A stretch of DNA of 64,000 nucleotides from Linepithema humile (GCF_040581485.1 NC_090130.1:15007656-15071655); one strand, 5' to 3'. Counted from the stretch's first letter, positions 1-12,908 are shown. The notes: generated by a model from the sequence alone, not told the origin. Numbers and translations: made by a program.

Positions 1-233
1 GATTAGTGAATCATCATTTAATAGCACTACGACTGTTTTTAGCGCGATATCTTCGATATCTATAATCTAGTAATGCAATAACAAATATACGTGACTTATA
101 ATATTGGATTTATTATTTGTATGGTTTTTTTCTTTCTTCAACAGATTGCTGGGAGAGAAAAGCCTCCTTATATAAAAGATATCGAGATTTATTCAAATTA
201 CGTATAAGCTTATTCAAATGAAATAAATTATTC
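1..233. other. AT-rich flank, nothing recognised
   Basis: No coding frame or terminal repeat was recognised up to the 30-bp inverted repeat that begins at 234. Confidence 0.5.
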
Positions 234-652
234 AAATAATTATGAGTGCCAACAATATGTTAAGCTTAACCCTAATTAGTCACACGGGGTGGATTTCACC
301 CCAGCCTTTTTTTGATCTGGAATACGGCCCATTAAATTTGAGAAAATGGGACTTGTTCCACCATATACCGGTAGTTTGAACCTTTAACTACAGATTCAGG
401 TAGGTATTATTTGAGTTGGCTCTTTAGTGCTTTTCTGGCAGCCATCCGAAGCGGAGCGTCCAAAATTGTGGGGTGGATAACACCCAGTGTGACTATTACG
501 TCAAAATTTTGATTTCCGCAGCAATTTTTTTTCTCCTCTTTTTTTGGTGCAACATCAAATTGTAAATATATAATTAATGATTCTGAAAGTTAGAATTATC
601 AAAAAAATTTTTATATTGTTATTTTATCGATTTTATAAATAAAAATTTTTAA

Positions 653-862
653 ATAAGAATTGGCATTGCTAATATTTTAGCGTTGAGAGATTTGCCAACG
701 ACTACCGAAGACCGCCCGAAACTAGAGAAGCATAAACGCTGTCAAGTGTGCCCCAGAGGCACCGACAAAAAAACATACCTTGAGTGTCCGAGCTGCAAGC
801 GACCAATGTGCGATAAACATCGCACATATTTATGTGTCGAATGCACTATGGGCATTAAATAA
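653..862 (+). pseudogene. piggyBac transposase C-terminal zinc-finger remnant
   Basis: This open stretch of 69 codons ends with TAA at 860-862 and is preceded by a TAA at 650-652, so it has no start codon of its own. It encodes the cysteine-rich tail of piggyBac-like transposases: KRCQVCP, then ECPSCKRPMCDKH, then LCVEC. This gives CxxC...CxxC...CxxH...CxxC spacing, a cross-brace zinc finger that binds the transposon ends in this family. The catalytic DDD domain is absent. It sits in the middle of the element with TTAA ends at 266-1601, consistent with internal deletion of a longer copy. The family assignment rests on the cysteine pattern, the position at the 3' end of the frame and the TTAA ends. 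Confidence 0.8.
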
Positions 863-1083
863 TAATTAGAAATGATATATTTATTCTTTTTCTACATTAT
901 TATAATTTTTTTATAATTTTTATATTAATTTTTTCAAAATAAACAAAGATTCTTCCATAAATTCATGGGTATCATTCTTTCGTCCAAAATTCTAACTTTA
1001 TTCGGCAAAATAAATATACTTTTTGGAAAGACCATAAAAGTAATAATATCTGTCTGAAAGCATGTCATTTTAGGTTTATAAAA

Positions 1084-1086
<3 letters not shown>

Positions 1087-1123
<37 letters not shown>
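1087..1123. repeat. Poly-T tract (37 nt)
   Basis: An uninterrupted run of T inside the piggyBac-like element. Confidence 0.95.
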
Positions 1124-1129
<6 letters not shown>

Positions 1130-1613
1130 AATTAGTCAATTTATATGTAAGTTTTCAGTAGTAAAAACAATGTAAATTTTATCCGTTATAGCGCTGAAGA
1201 AGGCCCAAAAAAAGGTGCCGAAACGTTCGACAATTAGATGTAAGATATACGACAAACACATGTAAAATATATTAATAAATAGCACCTAGAACAAGCTAAG
1301 GCTCAATAAATAAGCGTGTATCACCATTTTAAAGTTTTAAAAATAAAAAAAGTTATAACGATTTTTGTGAAAAAAGTTATTTTTAAAACGGTTTTTTTTT
1401 CAACATTTTTTTTGCATATGTAAAATTAAATTTCTTATATATAATAGACATGCTCTTGTAAAAAAGGGTTAAAACTTATCTCAGTATTTTTTTTTTTTTT
1501 TGCATTTTACAATAATTTATTGCAGTGCAAAGGTGCGGGGGTGGATTTCACCCAGAATGACTATTACGTCATTTTTCGGAAGTGTGACTGAAGAGGGTTA
1601 ACATATTGTTGGC

Positions 1614-2040
1614 AATTACCGGCAGTATACCGTTTCGGTATTGAAATTTGACATTTCTTTTACTAATTTTTGTATAGGTACAGTACAAAAAAATCCACCA
1701 GCAATGTACCATTTCAGTACTGGCATTCAACGCTCTCTTTTTGCCAATTCCAGTACGGGCACAGTACCTTGAATTTACCGGCAGTATACCGTTTCGGTAC
1801 TGTAATTTGACATTTTCTTTTACTAATTTTTGTACAGGTACAGTACCGTAAATTTACCGGCAGTATACCATTTCAGTACCATTATTCAATACTGATTTAG
1901 ATAATGAGTTAGTACTAAACCATTGTTATTTTAATACTGGTTTTGTACTATGCCAGTACCGAAATGTAAGACGCGTTTTTCGGTACTGGATCTGTATCTC
2001 GTCAGTATCTAATACTAGTCCGATGTATGAAATTCCCACA
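1614..2040. repeat. Degenerate tandem repeats with ACCGGCAGTATACCGTTTCGG
   Basis: A unit starting TTACCGGCAGTATACC and running through TTTGACATTT...TACTAATTTTTGTA...GGTACAGTACC occurs near 1615 and 1776, with a third partial start near 1853. Shorter variants built on CAGTACTGG or CAGTACC fill the gaps. It may be subterminal sequence of a transposon; the family is not recognised. Confidence 0.65.
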
Positions 2041-3791
2041 TGGGTATTTAAATGAAATAAAACTATTTTAATAGCTTATGTGCAAAAACAACTATATCCA
2101 AAAATATTAAAAAATTAAATATTGGTACCTTTAGATTCTTTAGCTCCCTTGATTATGAATTGAACGTTTTAAAAATAAAAGCAATTACGAATCAATCGGC
2201 TTTAAAATCAAAAGAGAAAAGTGAGTCAAGTTGCAAAAGTAGCTACATCCTTTTTTGTATAAGGGATTATTTTGATCAATAATTTATTTTTAAAAATTAG
2301 ACTCAAAGTAAAAGATAAAAAGACATTTTCTACTTTCAAGATGTGATTAGATGTAAGATGATGAGTATCAACAAGCTACAGAAATTTGAAAAAAATCATA
2401 TAAAAATTCTTTATCATAAAAATTATGACTAGCCTTGGTTTACTAACTTTTTAATTTTATTAATTATTTTTTTATGACTTATTTTGCCAATTTGTTTTGC
2501 CAATTTTTCTTCCGTGTTTAGTATTTTATTTTTATTTAAATTTGGCATAAAGATAAAAGAGAAAAAGACATTGTACTTTCCAATAAATAAATATGATTTA
2601 TAATATAGTATGTAAATTTTTCTGATATTATTACGGTAATACGGTAAAAACGCTTCAAAATTATAAAAATTCTGTTTAATTTAATAACCCACTCTAAAAC
2701 TTTAACTATTTTTGCATCTGTGCAGAAAATAAAAATGACGAACACTTTAGTTCCAAAATCAGCTAACTCCTTTGTTCAGCTACAAAACCAGTCAATTAAA
2801 TTGTATTTTTATAAATAGAAATTGTATTTCTCATACCATACTATACACGTTTTGTTAATTAAAATTAATTTTTCTTAATTTTTCAAAGATCTTATTGATA
2901 GCTTGAATGAGAAAAATTATACAAGTTTTTTTCGCTCCCACTCAAAAAAATTTCAAGTGGATTTAATGACTTTTGCCAATGAGCTATTCATATGCTCTTT
3001 GAAAATTATTATTTTATCGTATTTTACGCAACAGTTAATATTTTGCATGTAACATTTAATATTTTATATTTAATTAAAGACTATTCCAATTATTTAGATT
3101 CAATTATTTACAAAATTGATTAAACATTTAATGAAAAAATCTCTTAATTTTTATTAATATAATAATAATCGGAATGAAAGAGAAGAGAAAGAAACAAGAA
3201 TAGATATATAAAAGCAACTTTATCATAGCAAAAGCAAATAATTGGTCTTATATTACTCAAAGTTTAAATAGTTATACTTATAACTATGATTTAGACTTTT
3301 ATTAGTTTTATTATCATTAAATTCATTTATTATTTTAAATCAATTTTAAATTAATTTTATTATTGTTAAATTAACTTAAATCTGAGAAATTTTTGTATTT
3401 ATTTTATACATATATATGTATATTACCATAGAAGAATACACAATTAATGTTATAATACTAAATCACTTTTTGTTTTAAGTTTTTAAATTTTTAAAATAGT
3501 TGTAACTTTTTCTTTTTTGTATGTGAAAGATACGTAAAAATCTGTTATTATTATTCTACAATTCGCTATGCATTTTGTTTCTATTCAAGATATTATATAT
3601 GTATTTTATCATTTTCTGGAAAAATTAAAAAAGATAAATAATACATTCAGAGAAAACGGGAAAAATACATCGAGCAACTTATTATTTAACAATTATATTA
3701 TTTGTTCAGTTTTTTACATTCGTATATTTGTATGTGTTATTTGTTATTTGTATTGTTTTTTATTAATTATCAATTACTTACTGTTATTTAA
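2041..3791. other. AT-rich stretch, nothing recognised
   Basis: No coding-like frame, inverted repeat or known terminus was seen. Short open frames here have low-complexity, AT-driven composition. Confidence 0.5.
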
Positions 3792-3821
3792 TTAACATAT
3801 TGTTGGCACTCATAATTATTT

Positions 3822-6025
3822 TATTATACTATATTTTCTCTTTAAGTCTACATAAATGATCTACATAAACGGTCATGTGAAACTATTTGAATAAGTTATA
3901 CCACTAAATTTCAATTCACGAGTTCTAGTCAGTTTCTATTATACAGATTACTCCTTGGAATCTCTTTGAATAAAAGATAGTAATGAATACGCGGTCAATA
4001 CGGAAAATTGTAATAACGTGAGCTTCATTTCTTTGCTATTAGGAATATGAAAAACTCTAACGCGACTATTCGCATATTAAAGAATGTGATCAGTCTACTT
4101 ATTTGTAATCACATACATGCATATGCACCGTACATAAAATAGTCAATCAATTTGGAGTTTCGCGAATCACACGTTTGCACCATTACCTATTAACAGTTTA
4201 CCTATTTCGAATGTACTCGTGATACGAGAGTGAACGCGTAAAACGATTCGGAGCCTAATGAAGCAACGATTAATTACGAGCGTGACTCAAGAAACTGAAG
4301 GGAAAAAAACGGTACCACACGGGTCTAATTATTTACTTGGAGGTGATAAGAATAGAGAACGGTGCCGAGACGTTAGCACACATTGTGTGCTGATGTGCTA
4401 TTTACATTCCGTTATCTCCGTTATTATGTCGGATTATACAGTCCCTTGAGATTCTGCAACCGGAACCATTCATTAGTAGAAAGTTTCTTCTTTTCTGTGC
4501 AGCTGTTTTACGAACGTTGCGCTTAATTGAAAGAAATCTGAAGCATTAAAAAATTATTGTAAAAAATCTTGAATATACAATCTCTACGTAAAGTTAATTG
4601 CTTTGTAATCAGTTTTTTTCTCCTATAAAAATTTTTTTGGCAATAAAGTGTTTTTATTTCTTAACAATCAAGAGATCAAAGTACGTTTCGTGATATGTAC
4701 GTACTGTATGTAAATTTATCACAATAAACGGCAGGGAGATCTTCTTTGCTCCATAAAAAACGCGCGTAACACGCACTAACACTAGCGCTGTCACCATGTT
4801 TTAAAAGATAAACAGCTATATATACATATGTACAAGTGGCATTTGTAATCGGAGTGTATATGAGTACATTGCAACATTGAACATTTAGCGCTCTTTTATA
4901 GCACACGCATAAATATTGAGCTTTACGACACAGGGCACTAATATGCTTCTAGCCATCATTGCATTTTTGGAAAAGTATCAACTTTAATATAATATAATAA
5001 GTATTTTAATAAGATAACAATTAAATATAAAGTAATTTAGTATAATAATAATAATTTCATATAGTAAATGTTTTAATAAAATATTTTTCAGAAAATTTCT
5101 TGTTTCTTTGCCATGAAATTCTCTTATGAAAATTTTTCTACAACAAATGCAATTATTATCGTGCCATATGAAGCGACTTTGTATAAATTAGGACCATTGT
5201 AACCACTCTTTGCAACGTAAAAACATTATTTATACGCATGCTATGTGTTTTTGGTTGAATATTCTTTACGTATTTTACAATCGCTTTTATATAGATGAAG
5301 TTATGACTGCATAAAATTGAACAGAGTACAAATCGATTGACTGTTGATTAAATTTTTAACTAACCATGAAACAAAGAATAATTTGCATAACGATAAACGT
5401 TATTTATGGTGCATACATTTTTTTGTAACTTATAATCTTATTATATAGATTATTAGATTGATTATGTTAGAAAAAGCCTATTTATTCAAGTAACTGTAAA
5501 AAAGAAGTAATTAAACATGTAATATTTTTGTCATTAAAATATCTAATTGCTATAGGAAAAATATTGCGATACCTGTATAAAATATGACTGTAAAGTTTTC
5601 AGATTTTTTTTATATAAGTACTTTTTTCTACATAATACAATATAGTAAAGCAACCAAATTTCTAAGATACCACAGAACATGCGAGACCACGGGACACTTT
5701 ATAAAAATATGCTAATGTAACTTAAAGCTCAGGATTGTCGAGAATGCATGCAAGTGACACAAATTGTGATTCTTACAAAGTTTTAACACAAAAAATTATA
5801 AATTTAATTAGAAAAAGATTTCTTCCACTTATGTTACATTGAACAATTGAAAATTATAATAAACATGTTTTTTCAGTGGAATGTATTTGTTTACGTAATT
5901 GTAGATTATTGCATAAGTAGTTTTAAAAGTCAATAAATCAAATTGCAAGATCCTAAATAGATTTTAACGTATCTATCTTCCTTTTCATTTTTTCTACTGT
6001 CCACATTTTATTTAATAATAAGAAC
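3822..6025. other. Unannotated AT-rich stretch
   Basis: The part at about 4010-4450 is somewhat less AT-rich and contains an open frame of 63 codons (4258-4449) without a recognisable domain. I do not call it a gene. Confidence 0.4.
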
Positions 6026-6083
6026 AGAGCGCTGTGCGTAGCACATGTACGCCATTCTCGATTGTTTGCGTATGAATCACGTC
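6026..6083 (+). repeat. Dispersed repeat, copy 1
   Basis: AGAGCGCTGTGCGTAGCACA followed by TTCTCGATTGTTTGCGTAT. It resembles 7482-7540 over about 55 bp (AGAGCGCTCTGCGCAGCACA and TTCTCGATTGTATGCGTAT). The family is unknown. Confidence 0.6.
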
Positions 6084-7481
6084 TTATTTCTTGTAACCAG
6101 ACCAAGTACTACTATTAGACAAACTAAACAGTCTAGGGCGCAGAGCTCATTGTCAGATGGGCGCAGGACTAAAGTTGGCAATTTTTTTAGAAGGGAAGGT
6201 GTAAGCAGTTAGTTTTGCCTAGGGCGTAAAACAGTCTGGTATTGTTTATAACAGTGATATTTATCGCTTATTATATGTAAAAATATATACGAGCTAAAAA
6301 ATGAGGAACAGGCGGTATAAATTGCATAAAATGCGGGACATTTCCGGGACAAACTATTGAAATCCGTGAGTGTCCCGCTTAATCCGGGACGATTGGCTGC
6401 TTTACGTAGCAGTATTATTTGTGTACTATCTTTCAAAATAATTAATGAAATGTTTAATGAATTATCTGTGTGATAAATTTTCGTTGTGACAATTGAAGTG
6501 CAAGCATAAAGTACAATAAATAAGAACCAATTTTGTAATGAAACAAAGAGCTGCTCAAATTTTTTTGTAACGTTAAGTAAAAATATTTCAGAAACTTATA
6601 AAAATTACAAAAGTGTTAGTATATAATTATAAAATATTGATTTTTTATTGTCATTAACATTAGCATAAATAATTAATATTATCATTATTTTGAAAATTGT
6701 ATAAATATTTAATAATAAATAATAATAACATTTCTAACGTTTATTTTATTATTATTTTATTTTTTAACATTTGCAATATTTTATTCTACAAGCTATAATC
6801 GTTACAATTTGCTTATATTTATAAAATGAATAGATATAAGTAATATAAAAAAAAAACATGACATAGTAAATAAAATATGATATAATAAATTGTTAATTAT
6901 TCTTAACTGAGCAACCAACACCTAGCTCTGGGCTAACATAGCTATTGCATTTAATATTATAATTTGTTTATTAAGAAAGCCCAAACAAGCAATTTTTTAT
7001 TGTTAATTTGATATAATAAATATCTAAATAAAGAAATATGATATGCGTTTTATATAGAAAGTATATTTATAACTTTCAAATTGAGAATTATCCAAGCATC
7101 TTATTTCATGAATTTTCTCAGGGAAAGCACACGATTACTTCAAACATATTGCTTGTACGTTACTCCCTGCGCCCTATCTGGAATATAATTAATTTGACTC
7201 GTAACTAAACCAGGTGTCAAAGCGTTGTACCACATCGCCATGTACACCACATCTGTATATTGCTGCATACTCCTACGGCACGCGTTTTTTTATACACTCC
7301 GTTATGACTGACTAGGACGTGACTCGCGGTATGTTGCAATGTGGAAATAGTTTTGTTGAAACTAAAATTTACAATGCGACAATTGGATCAATTGCCATGG
7401 TAACTGTATTGACTATAGGTGCAGATTGCAGACGCGGCTCACACGTACACAATGGAGTGTAATCGCGTATATTGTACCATG
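6084..7481. other. AT-rich stretch, nothing recognised
   Basis: Contains short GGGAC/GTCCC palindromic motifs near 6335-6395 but no gene or element with definable ends. Confidence 0.4.
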
Positions 7482-7540
7482 CAGAGCGCTCTGCGCAGCA
7501 CATATATATGCAATTCTCGATTGTATGCGTATCAGCCCGG
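7482..7540 (+). repeat. Dispersed repeat, copy 2
   Basis: Diverged direct copy of 6026-6083. The short open frames over this stretch are explained by the repeat and are not gene-like. Confidence 0.6.
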
Positions 7541-7703
7541 TTTGTCATCTGGCAGTTCTGGTGTTGTCTGCTGCGTGTTAAGGCTATTCGCTCTATCTTC
7601 TCGGATCATCGATCACGTCGATTCTACGATTCTTTCTCCGTAATATTACTGGGTTACTTAATTAGTTCATAGCACCTTAAGACAATACTTAAGATAATCT
7701 TAA

Positions 7704-8455
7704 ATATATCACAAAAATTCATAAATGATAAGGTCTGGCCAAGTTCCAAACAAGACACCCCAATATGTTTATATTTTAATAATTATTTAAATTTTTAATA
7801 TATTACCAACATGAAGTAACTGAATATATTATTCAAGATGCAAATTCAAAATAAACATACATAAAATATACATAAAATGTATAAATAAAACTAATCAAAA
7901 TTTAATTGAAAAAAATTTAATTAAAATAACAAAACATTTATTAAAAAAACTTGGCGCTGCCACACCGAACAACATGTTAACTTACATAATGTCAATTAAT
8001 TACATGATGTCAATTAATCATGCTAATTATTACATTATTATTCATTTTTATTGTTTCATGATACATTGACGTGTAAAGAGGAGCGGAGGGGTGGAAGGGC
8101 CCCTCGACGGGGGAGAGAAGGGTGAGATGGCGCGAAGGGCTGCGTTGGGGGGAGGAGGGGCTCGAAGGGAAGGGGCGAAACCCATTGGCAGCGCCAAGTT
8201 TTTTTTGTATTTTTTAATAAATTTTTTGTTATTTTAATTAAATTTTTTTCAATCAAATTTTGATCAGTTTTATTTATACATTTTATGTATATTTTATGTA
8301 TGTTTATTTTAAATTTGCACCTTGAATAATATATCAGTTACTTTTCATGTTGGTAATATATTAAAAATTTAGATAATTATTAAAATATAAACATATTGAA
8401 GTGTCTTTTTTGAAACTTAGCCAGACCTTATCATTTATGAATTTTTGTGATATAT
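7704..8455. mobile_element. Long-TIR foldback element (752 bp)
   Basis: The arms 7704-7961 and 8187-8455 are inverted copies with small differences. They run from ATATATCACAAAAATTC at the tips to TTGGCGCTGCC at the inner edges. TA or ATAT borders fit a Tc1/mariner-type non-autonomous element, but no transposase remains. The loop is lopsided: 7962-8075 is AT-rich, while 8078-8180 is G-rich on the plus strand with many GGGG runs. Confidence 0.8.
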
Positions 8456-8507
8456 CACTTACTTTTTAGAGCATTGAAATTATTTTTCAATTATTTTTGC
8501 ACATTTT

Positions 8508-9123
8508 GGATGTAACATTTATATTAAGTCAATTATATATTAACTAAATTATTTTACATTCTAACACAAGTATTTTGTTTTTTTCATATCACACTTACAT
8601 TTTGTGAAACAGATGTTTTATTTCGAATATTCAAACTAAACTATTTGTTGTTGTAACATGTCTTTGGTTTGACTGCCCCATTCATATGAAGCCATGGATA
8701 GTTGATATAAAATATCTTTGGCTTCATATTACGGTTTTGTTAAAATTTTTACAAAATATGCGAAATAAAACTATGATATCAAATCAAAGACATGTTAAAC
8801 ATAATTTAGTTAAAACATTCGAAATGACACTTATTATGTTCCACATAACGTAATTGAGATATCAAACGCAAGACTTATGTAATTAGTTATTTTCTAATAT
8901 TACCAATAAAACATCTGTTTCACAGAACATAAGTGTGATATGAAACAAAATACTTGTGTTATAATGTGAAATATTTTAGTTAATATGTAATTAAGTTAAT
9001 ATAAATGTACAAAATTAATTATATGACAAAATTGAAATTATTTTTCAATTTTTTTTCTACATTTCGGATGTAACATTTATATTAACTTAATAACATATTA
9101 ACTAAATTATTTTACATTATAAG
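8508..9123. mobile_element. Second foldback element with partial direct duplication
   Basis: The left arm, about 8508-8622, is inverted near 8900-9010. Landmarks are TTACATT...AACACAAGTATTTTGTTT...ATATCACACTTA and GAAACAGATGTTTTAT. An inner pair, AACATGTCTTTG (8656) and CAAAGACATGTT (8784), makes a second stem. The left-end stretch at about 8473-8566 (ATTGAAATTATTTTTCAATT...) recurs directly at about 9027-9123, so the element may be compound. No coding sequence. Confidence 0.65.
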
Positions 9124-9316
9124 TTTTGCGACTGGATCGACGTCGACGTCGATGAGAGGTTCTTCGTTCATTAATACCAATAAAATTGTATTACATGGCA
9201 GTTTATTTGTTAATAAAATATTAACAAGATTAAAGGATATAATTTTCTTTTTCATACTTTTTAGAAGTTTTTTTTCATACTTTTCGAGTTATTTTATATC
9301 TTAATCTGATATATTT

Positions 9317-9704
<388 letters not shown>

Positions 9705-9706
9705 GT

Positions 9707-9846
9707 GTTTGCGAAATTTCCGTAGTGCAACTTGGGGAAGTCGAATTCGGCTACCCTTGTCACCTGGTGCGAAAAATTCCCGTAGCGCAACTCGATGAAG
9801 TCGAAATCGTCGACTCTTGGTACCTGGTGCGAGAAATTCCCGTAAA
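9707..9846 (+). repeat. 60-bp minisatellite, about 2.3 copies
   Basis: Units start at 9707, 9767 and 9827 with (G/A)TTCCCGTAGYGCAACT near the start and (T/C)ACCTGGTGCGA at the joints. Because 60 is a multiple of three, an open frame (9725-9919) crosses it as a 20-residue repeat ending ...YLVREIPV. There is no sign of a larger protein around it. Confidence 0.85.
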
Positions 9847-9919
9847 TTTTAATGATAATGATAATACCCTGGGCCTCGCAAATTCTTCATTCGCCCCTGC
9901 GGACAAAAGAGAAGAATAA

Positions 9920-10516
9920 AGAAACGACGTTTCTTAATTTTTGCATTACCAACATCACTTTTTGACCGCTTGTATCTCTGGAACGGCTGAATCAATTTTA
10001 ATTTTTTTTAGCTCGAATTAGTCATGGCGATGCCACCTTTATGGATATGCTATGTATTTTTTAAAATTTCTTATATTTTAGTTGCTACAAACCCCCGAAA
10101 AGTCGACTTTCAGGGCGCAGGATAAGAGACTTAGTAGTGTCATTTTTGAACTTTTGGCCGGAGACACTACCGCGTCTCCTGATAAGAACGGACTATGAAT
10201 ACGACCCTAACATGGAGTTTGGCTCACAAGGGTAGTAGGCTTCCAATTAGTAACACGCACAATTGTTCTGCTTGAAATTACTCTACTCTTACTCTATTTT
10301 TACTCTTCAAATCGGATCATCTTTGTTTCTATGTCATTAAATATTTCCAAACCGAAGATACAAAACAACAATTATAAGCAAAATTTGTCTTGCTTACTAA
10401 AAATAAGGTTAAGCGAGGCGTTCAAGTTCTTTTTTTCTTTTTAGGGTTTATTATCTCCTCTTGTAATTTCGAATAAAGCAAAGAAAACCGTATTACTTAT
10501 AACAACACTTTCTATA
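9920..10516. other. Stretch without recognised feature
   Basis: Mixed-composition DNA without a coding-like frame. GACCGCTTGTATCTCTGGAA near 9964 resembles wording seen in insect repeat elements, but no ends were found. Confidence 0.35.
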
Positions 10517-11240
10517 CAGGGTAGTCCGCGGAACTGGGCCAAGCTCTAGCACTTGTTCTGTTGAAGATAAAAAAAATGATAGAAAAAAAGTTAAATGGCA
10601 TAACATGAAAAATTTTTCTATGGGCTAATTTTTTTTCTAAAATGCAACAATGCACCAGAAAAATGCAATTGCACTTTTTTTTAAATGGAAATATGGTCAG
10701 CCCCCTTTTTCATTGCATATTTTTGTAGCTTCCCTCGAGAGCTTTTCAAAACACTATAAATATTTTTTCATTAACTACTTCTCGAGTTATTATAAGGCTT
10801 GAAAGTTACAATAGAGTGAGAGAGAAAGAAGCGCGTTGCCTCATTCTCTTTCTCTCTAATTTTTAAGCCTCATAACTCGAAAAGTACTTAATGTAAAAAT
10901 ATTTTACTATAGTGTTTTGAAAAACTCTCGAGTTAAGCTACAAGAATATGTAATGAAAAATGGAGATTTCCATTTAAGAGATTGAAGGTGACCTTTATAT
11001 GATCTTCAAACGACTATCCAAGGTCAAACCAATAACACCATCTTATGTTCCCCTCGAAGTCACAAAACTTTTGTATGAAACATTTTTCTCTAAAATGTTT
11101 TGTTTCCGAGATATAAATTTGTAACACTTTAACTGTATTTTCAAATATTTGTAATTTACTCTGTATTTTCAAATATTCGTAATTTTTGGAATTTTCGAGT
11201 TGAAAATCTTTCTTCATCAGCGATTTGGAAGTCATTAAAA
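10517..11240. mobile_element. One-ended CAGGGT element with hairpin
   Basis: The left terminus TATACAGGGTAGTCCGCGG starts at 10517. Arms 10681-10819 and 10851-10977 form a long hairpin carrying the module CTTTTCAAAACACTATAAA...CTCGAGTTAT..., shared with other elements in this window. After the hairpin come CCAAGGTCAAACCAATAAC and GAAACATTTTTCTC, as in the right halves of related copies. The right terminus itself was not found. Confidence 0.6.
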
Positions 11241-11889
11241 TATTTAGTTCTTGATATTTATGTCCTTGATGATTTATTCGTCCTTGAAATGATCGTCACT
11301 GACGATCAGTGTGTGTATACACCGTAGAGGTTTATTGCGCGTTTCTCTCATTCTTAAATATGACAAACTCTGTCATGTGTTACGTAATACGTCACAAATG
11401 ATGCGCAAAAGAAGACCTTGTCTCGCATCGGTTATACATTGCGTCATTGTATTGTAATACCCTCGGGTCAAATCCTAGTATGCATCCTGCTGTTCTGCTG
11501 CCGTTTGCGCACTGTTATGTACAGCGTACAGGACGCAATGTAATAAGATATAACGGGATATCGTGTTTGGTGATTTATTCTGGTCAGTACGATGTTGTAG
11601 AGGTAATGTTACTCGTAAGAGTGGGGAGGGACCTTCGTTCGAAAGAGAATCTTTCTTTTTCTTCTTGCGAGAAATGAAAATTAAGGATTTAAATAAGGAA
11701 CAAAAATAAGGAGTTTATGACGTTTATTTTAGTGCGTATTTATAATCTAGAATAAAAATTAGAAAATGCTAATCTCTATATATAAAATTTTGAATTTCTA
11801 AAATACAAATAAAAAAGGCCTAAAGATGACAAATTGCGGCGCGTAACGGCATCTCAGTATACTTTACAATTACCACGATTATTGCAGCA
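11241..11889. other. Stretch without recognised feature
   Basis: An open frame of 76 codons (11447-11677) shows no domain. No ends of an element were seen. Confidence 0.35.
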
Positions 11890-11898
11890 AGACTCGTT

Positions 11899-12908
11899 AC
11901 GTCTATTAAGCTGACACAGCCACTTTAGCACAATCGAATAAAACTTATACAAAAATTTAGTGCTCTTTTGTTGCTAATTTGTTGCTCAATTCCCGATTTT
12001 GTTACTCCAGCCGATTCGGAGAAAATAGTGGCTGTGCTAACTTAAGATTAAAGTTAGCACAGCCATTAAAAAAAAATAATAAAAAATAAAAAAGCACGAC
12101 ATATTTTTTTAGTGCTTAATTTGTTGCTAATTAGTTGCTCTATTCCAGATTTTTTTGCTCCATTTTTAAACTCCAAAAATAACCCCCAAAACTACCCCAC
12201 ACTAACAAAATATTCTGAAATTGCAAATTAATGAGATATCTCGATTGATTACGTTACTCTGATTTTGTTGCTCGTGATTTGTAATAAATCCGATTTTGTT
12301 GCTCTACCCTTAACGCTTGAAAACCACTGTAAATTAGTGAGATATCTCAATTGATTATGTTTCTCTGATTTTGTTGCTCGCGATTTGCAATAAATTGTAA
12401 ATTGCAATAAATTGTAAATTGTAAATTAGTGAGATATCTCACTAATTTACAGTTTTAAGGTGCTGATTTAGGGTAGACAGGGGTGGTTTTCAAGCGTTAA
12501 GGGTGGAGCAACAAAATTGGATTTATTGCAAATCGCGAGCAACAAAATCAGAGTAACGCAATCAATCAAGATATCTCATTAATTTGCAATTTTAGAATAT
12601 TTTGTTAGTGTAGGGTAGTTTTGGAGGTTGTTTTTGGAATTTAAAAATGGAGCAAAAAAATCTGGAATAGAGCAACTAATTAACAACAAATTAGCATTAA
12701 AAAAATATGTCGTGCTTTTTATTTTTTACTATTTTTTTTAATGGCTGTGCTAACTTTAATCTTAAGTTAGCACAGCTACTATTTTCTCCGAATCGGCTGG
12801 AGCAACAAAATCGGGAATTGAGCAACAAATTAGCAACAAAAGAGCACTAAATTTTTATATAAGTTTTATTCGATTGTGCTAAAGTGGCTGTGTCAGCTTA
12901 ATAGACGT
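11899..12908. mobile_element. Mutator-like foldback transposon (1,010 bp, 9-bp TSD)
   Basis: The ends are ACGTCTATTAAGCTGACACA on the left and the exact reverse complement TGTGTCAGCTTAATAGACGT on the right. The element is flanked by AGACTCGTT on both sides (11890-11898 and 12909-12917), a 9-bp target duplication typical of MULE/Mutator transposition. Almost the whole element is a hairpin: left arm about 11899-12345, right arm about 12420-12908, with a short AT-rich loop. Repeated motifs inside the arms include TTGTTGCT (inverted as AGCAACAA) and GAGATATCTC. There is no transposase, so it would need one supplied in trans. Confidence 0.85.

Larger units (their letters stand above)
266..1601 (+). 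mobile_element. piggyBac-like transposon, internally deleted
   Basis: The element is bounded by TTAA at 266-269 and 1598-1601, the target site used by piggyBac. The ends form an inverted repeat: the left end reads TTAACCCTAATTAGTCACAC and the right end, reverse-complemented, reads TTAACCCTCTTCAGTCACAC. A subterminal motif, GGGTGGAT followed by AACACCC or TTCACCC and then GACTATTACGTCA, occurs near both ends (about 284-296, 470-515, 1535-1575). The only coding remnant is a transposase C-terminus (653-862). At about 1.3 kb it is far shorter than an autonomous piggyBac of 2.4 kb or more, so it is non-autonomous. Confidence 0.85.
234..3821. repeat. Region bounded by a perfect 30-bp inverted repeat
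   Basis: Bases 234-263 and 3792-3821 are exact reverse complements (inner edge TTAACATATTGTTGGCA). A third copy of the inner 17 bp lies at 1598-1614, directly beside the right end of the piggyBac-like element. The outer repeats could be ends of an older element of about 3.6 kb. No coding sequence supports this, and 2041-3791 is plain AT-rich DNA. Confidence 0.45.

Noticed and set aside
8056..8256. Minus-strand frame of 66 codons with proline-rich segment
   Set aside because: It crosses the G-rich loop and one arm of the foldback element, so composition explains it.
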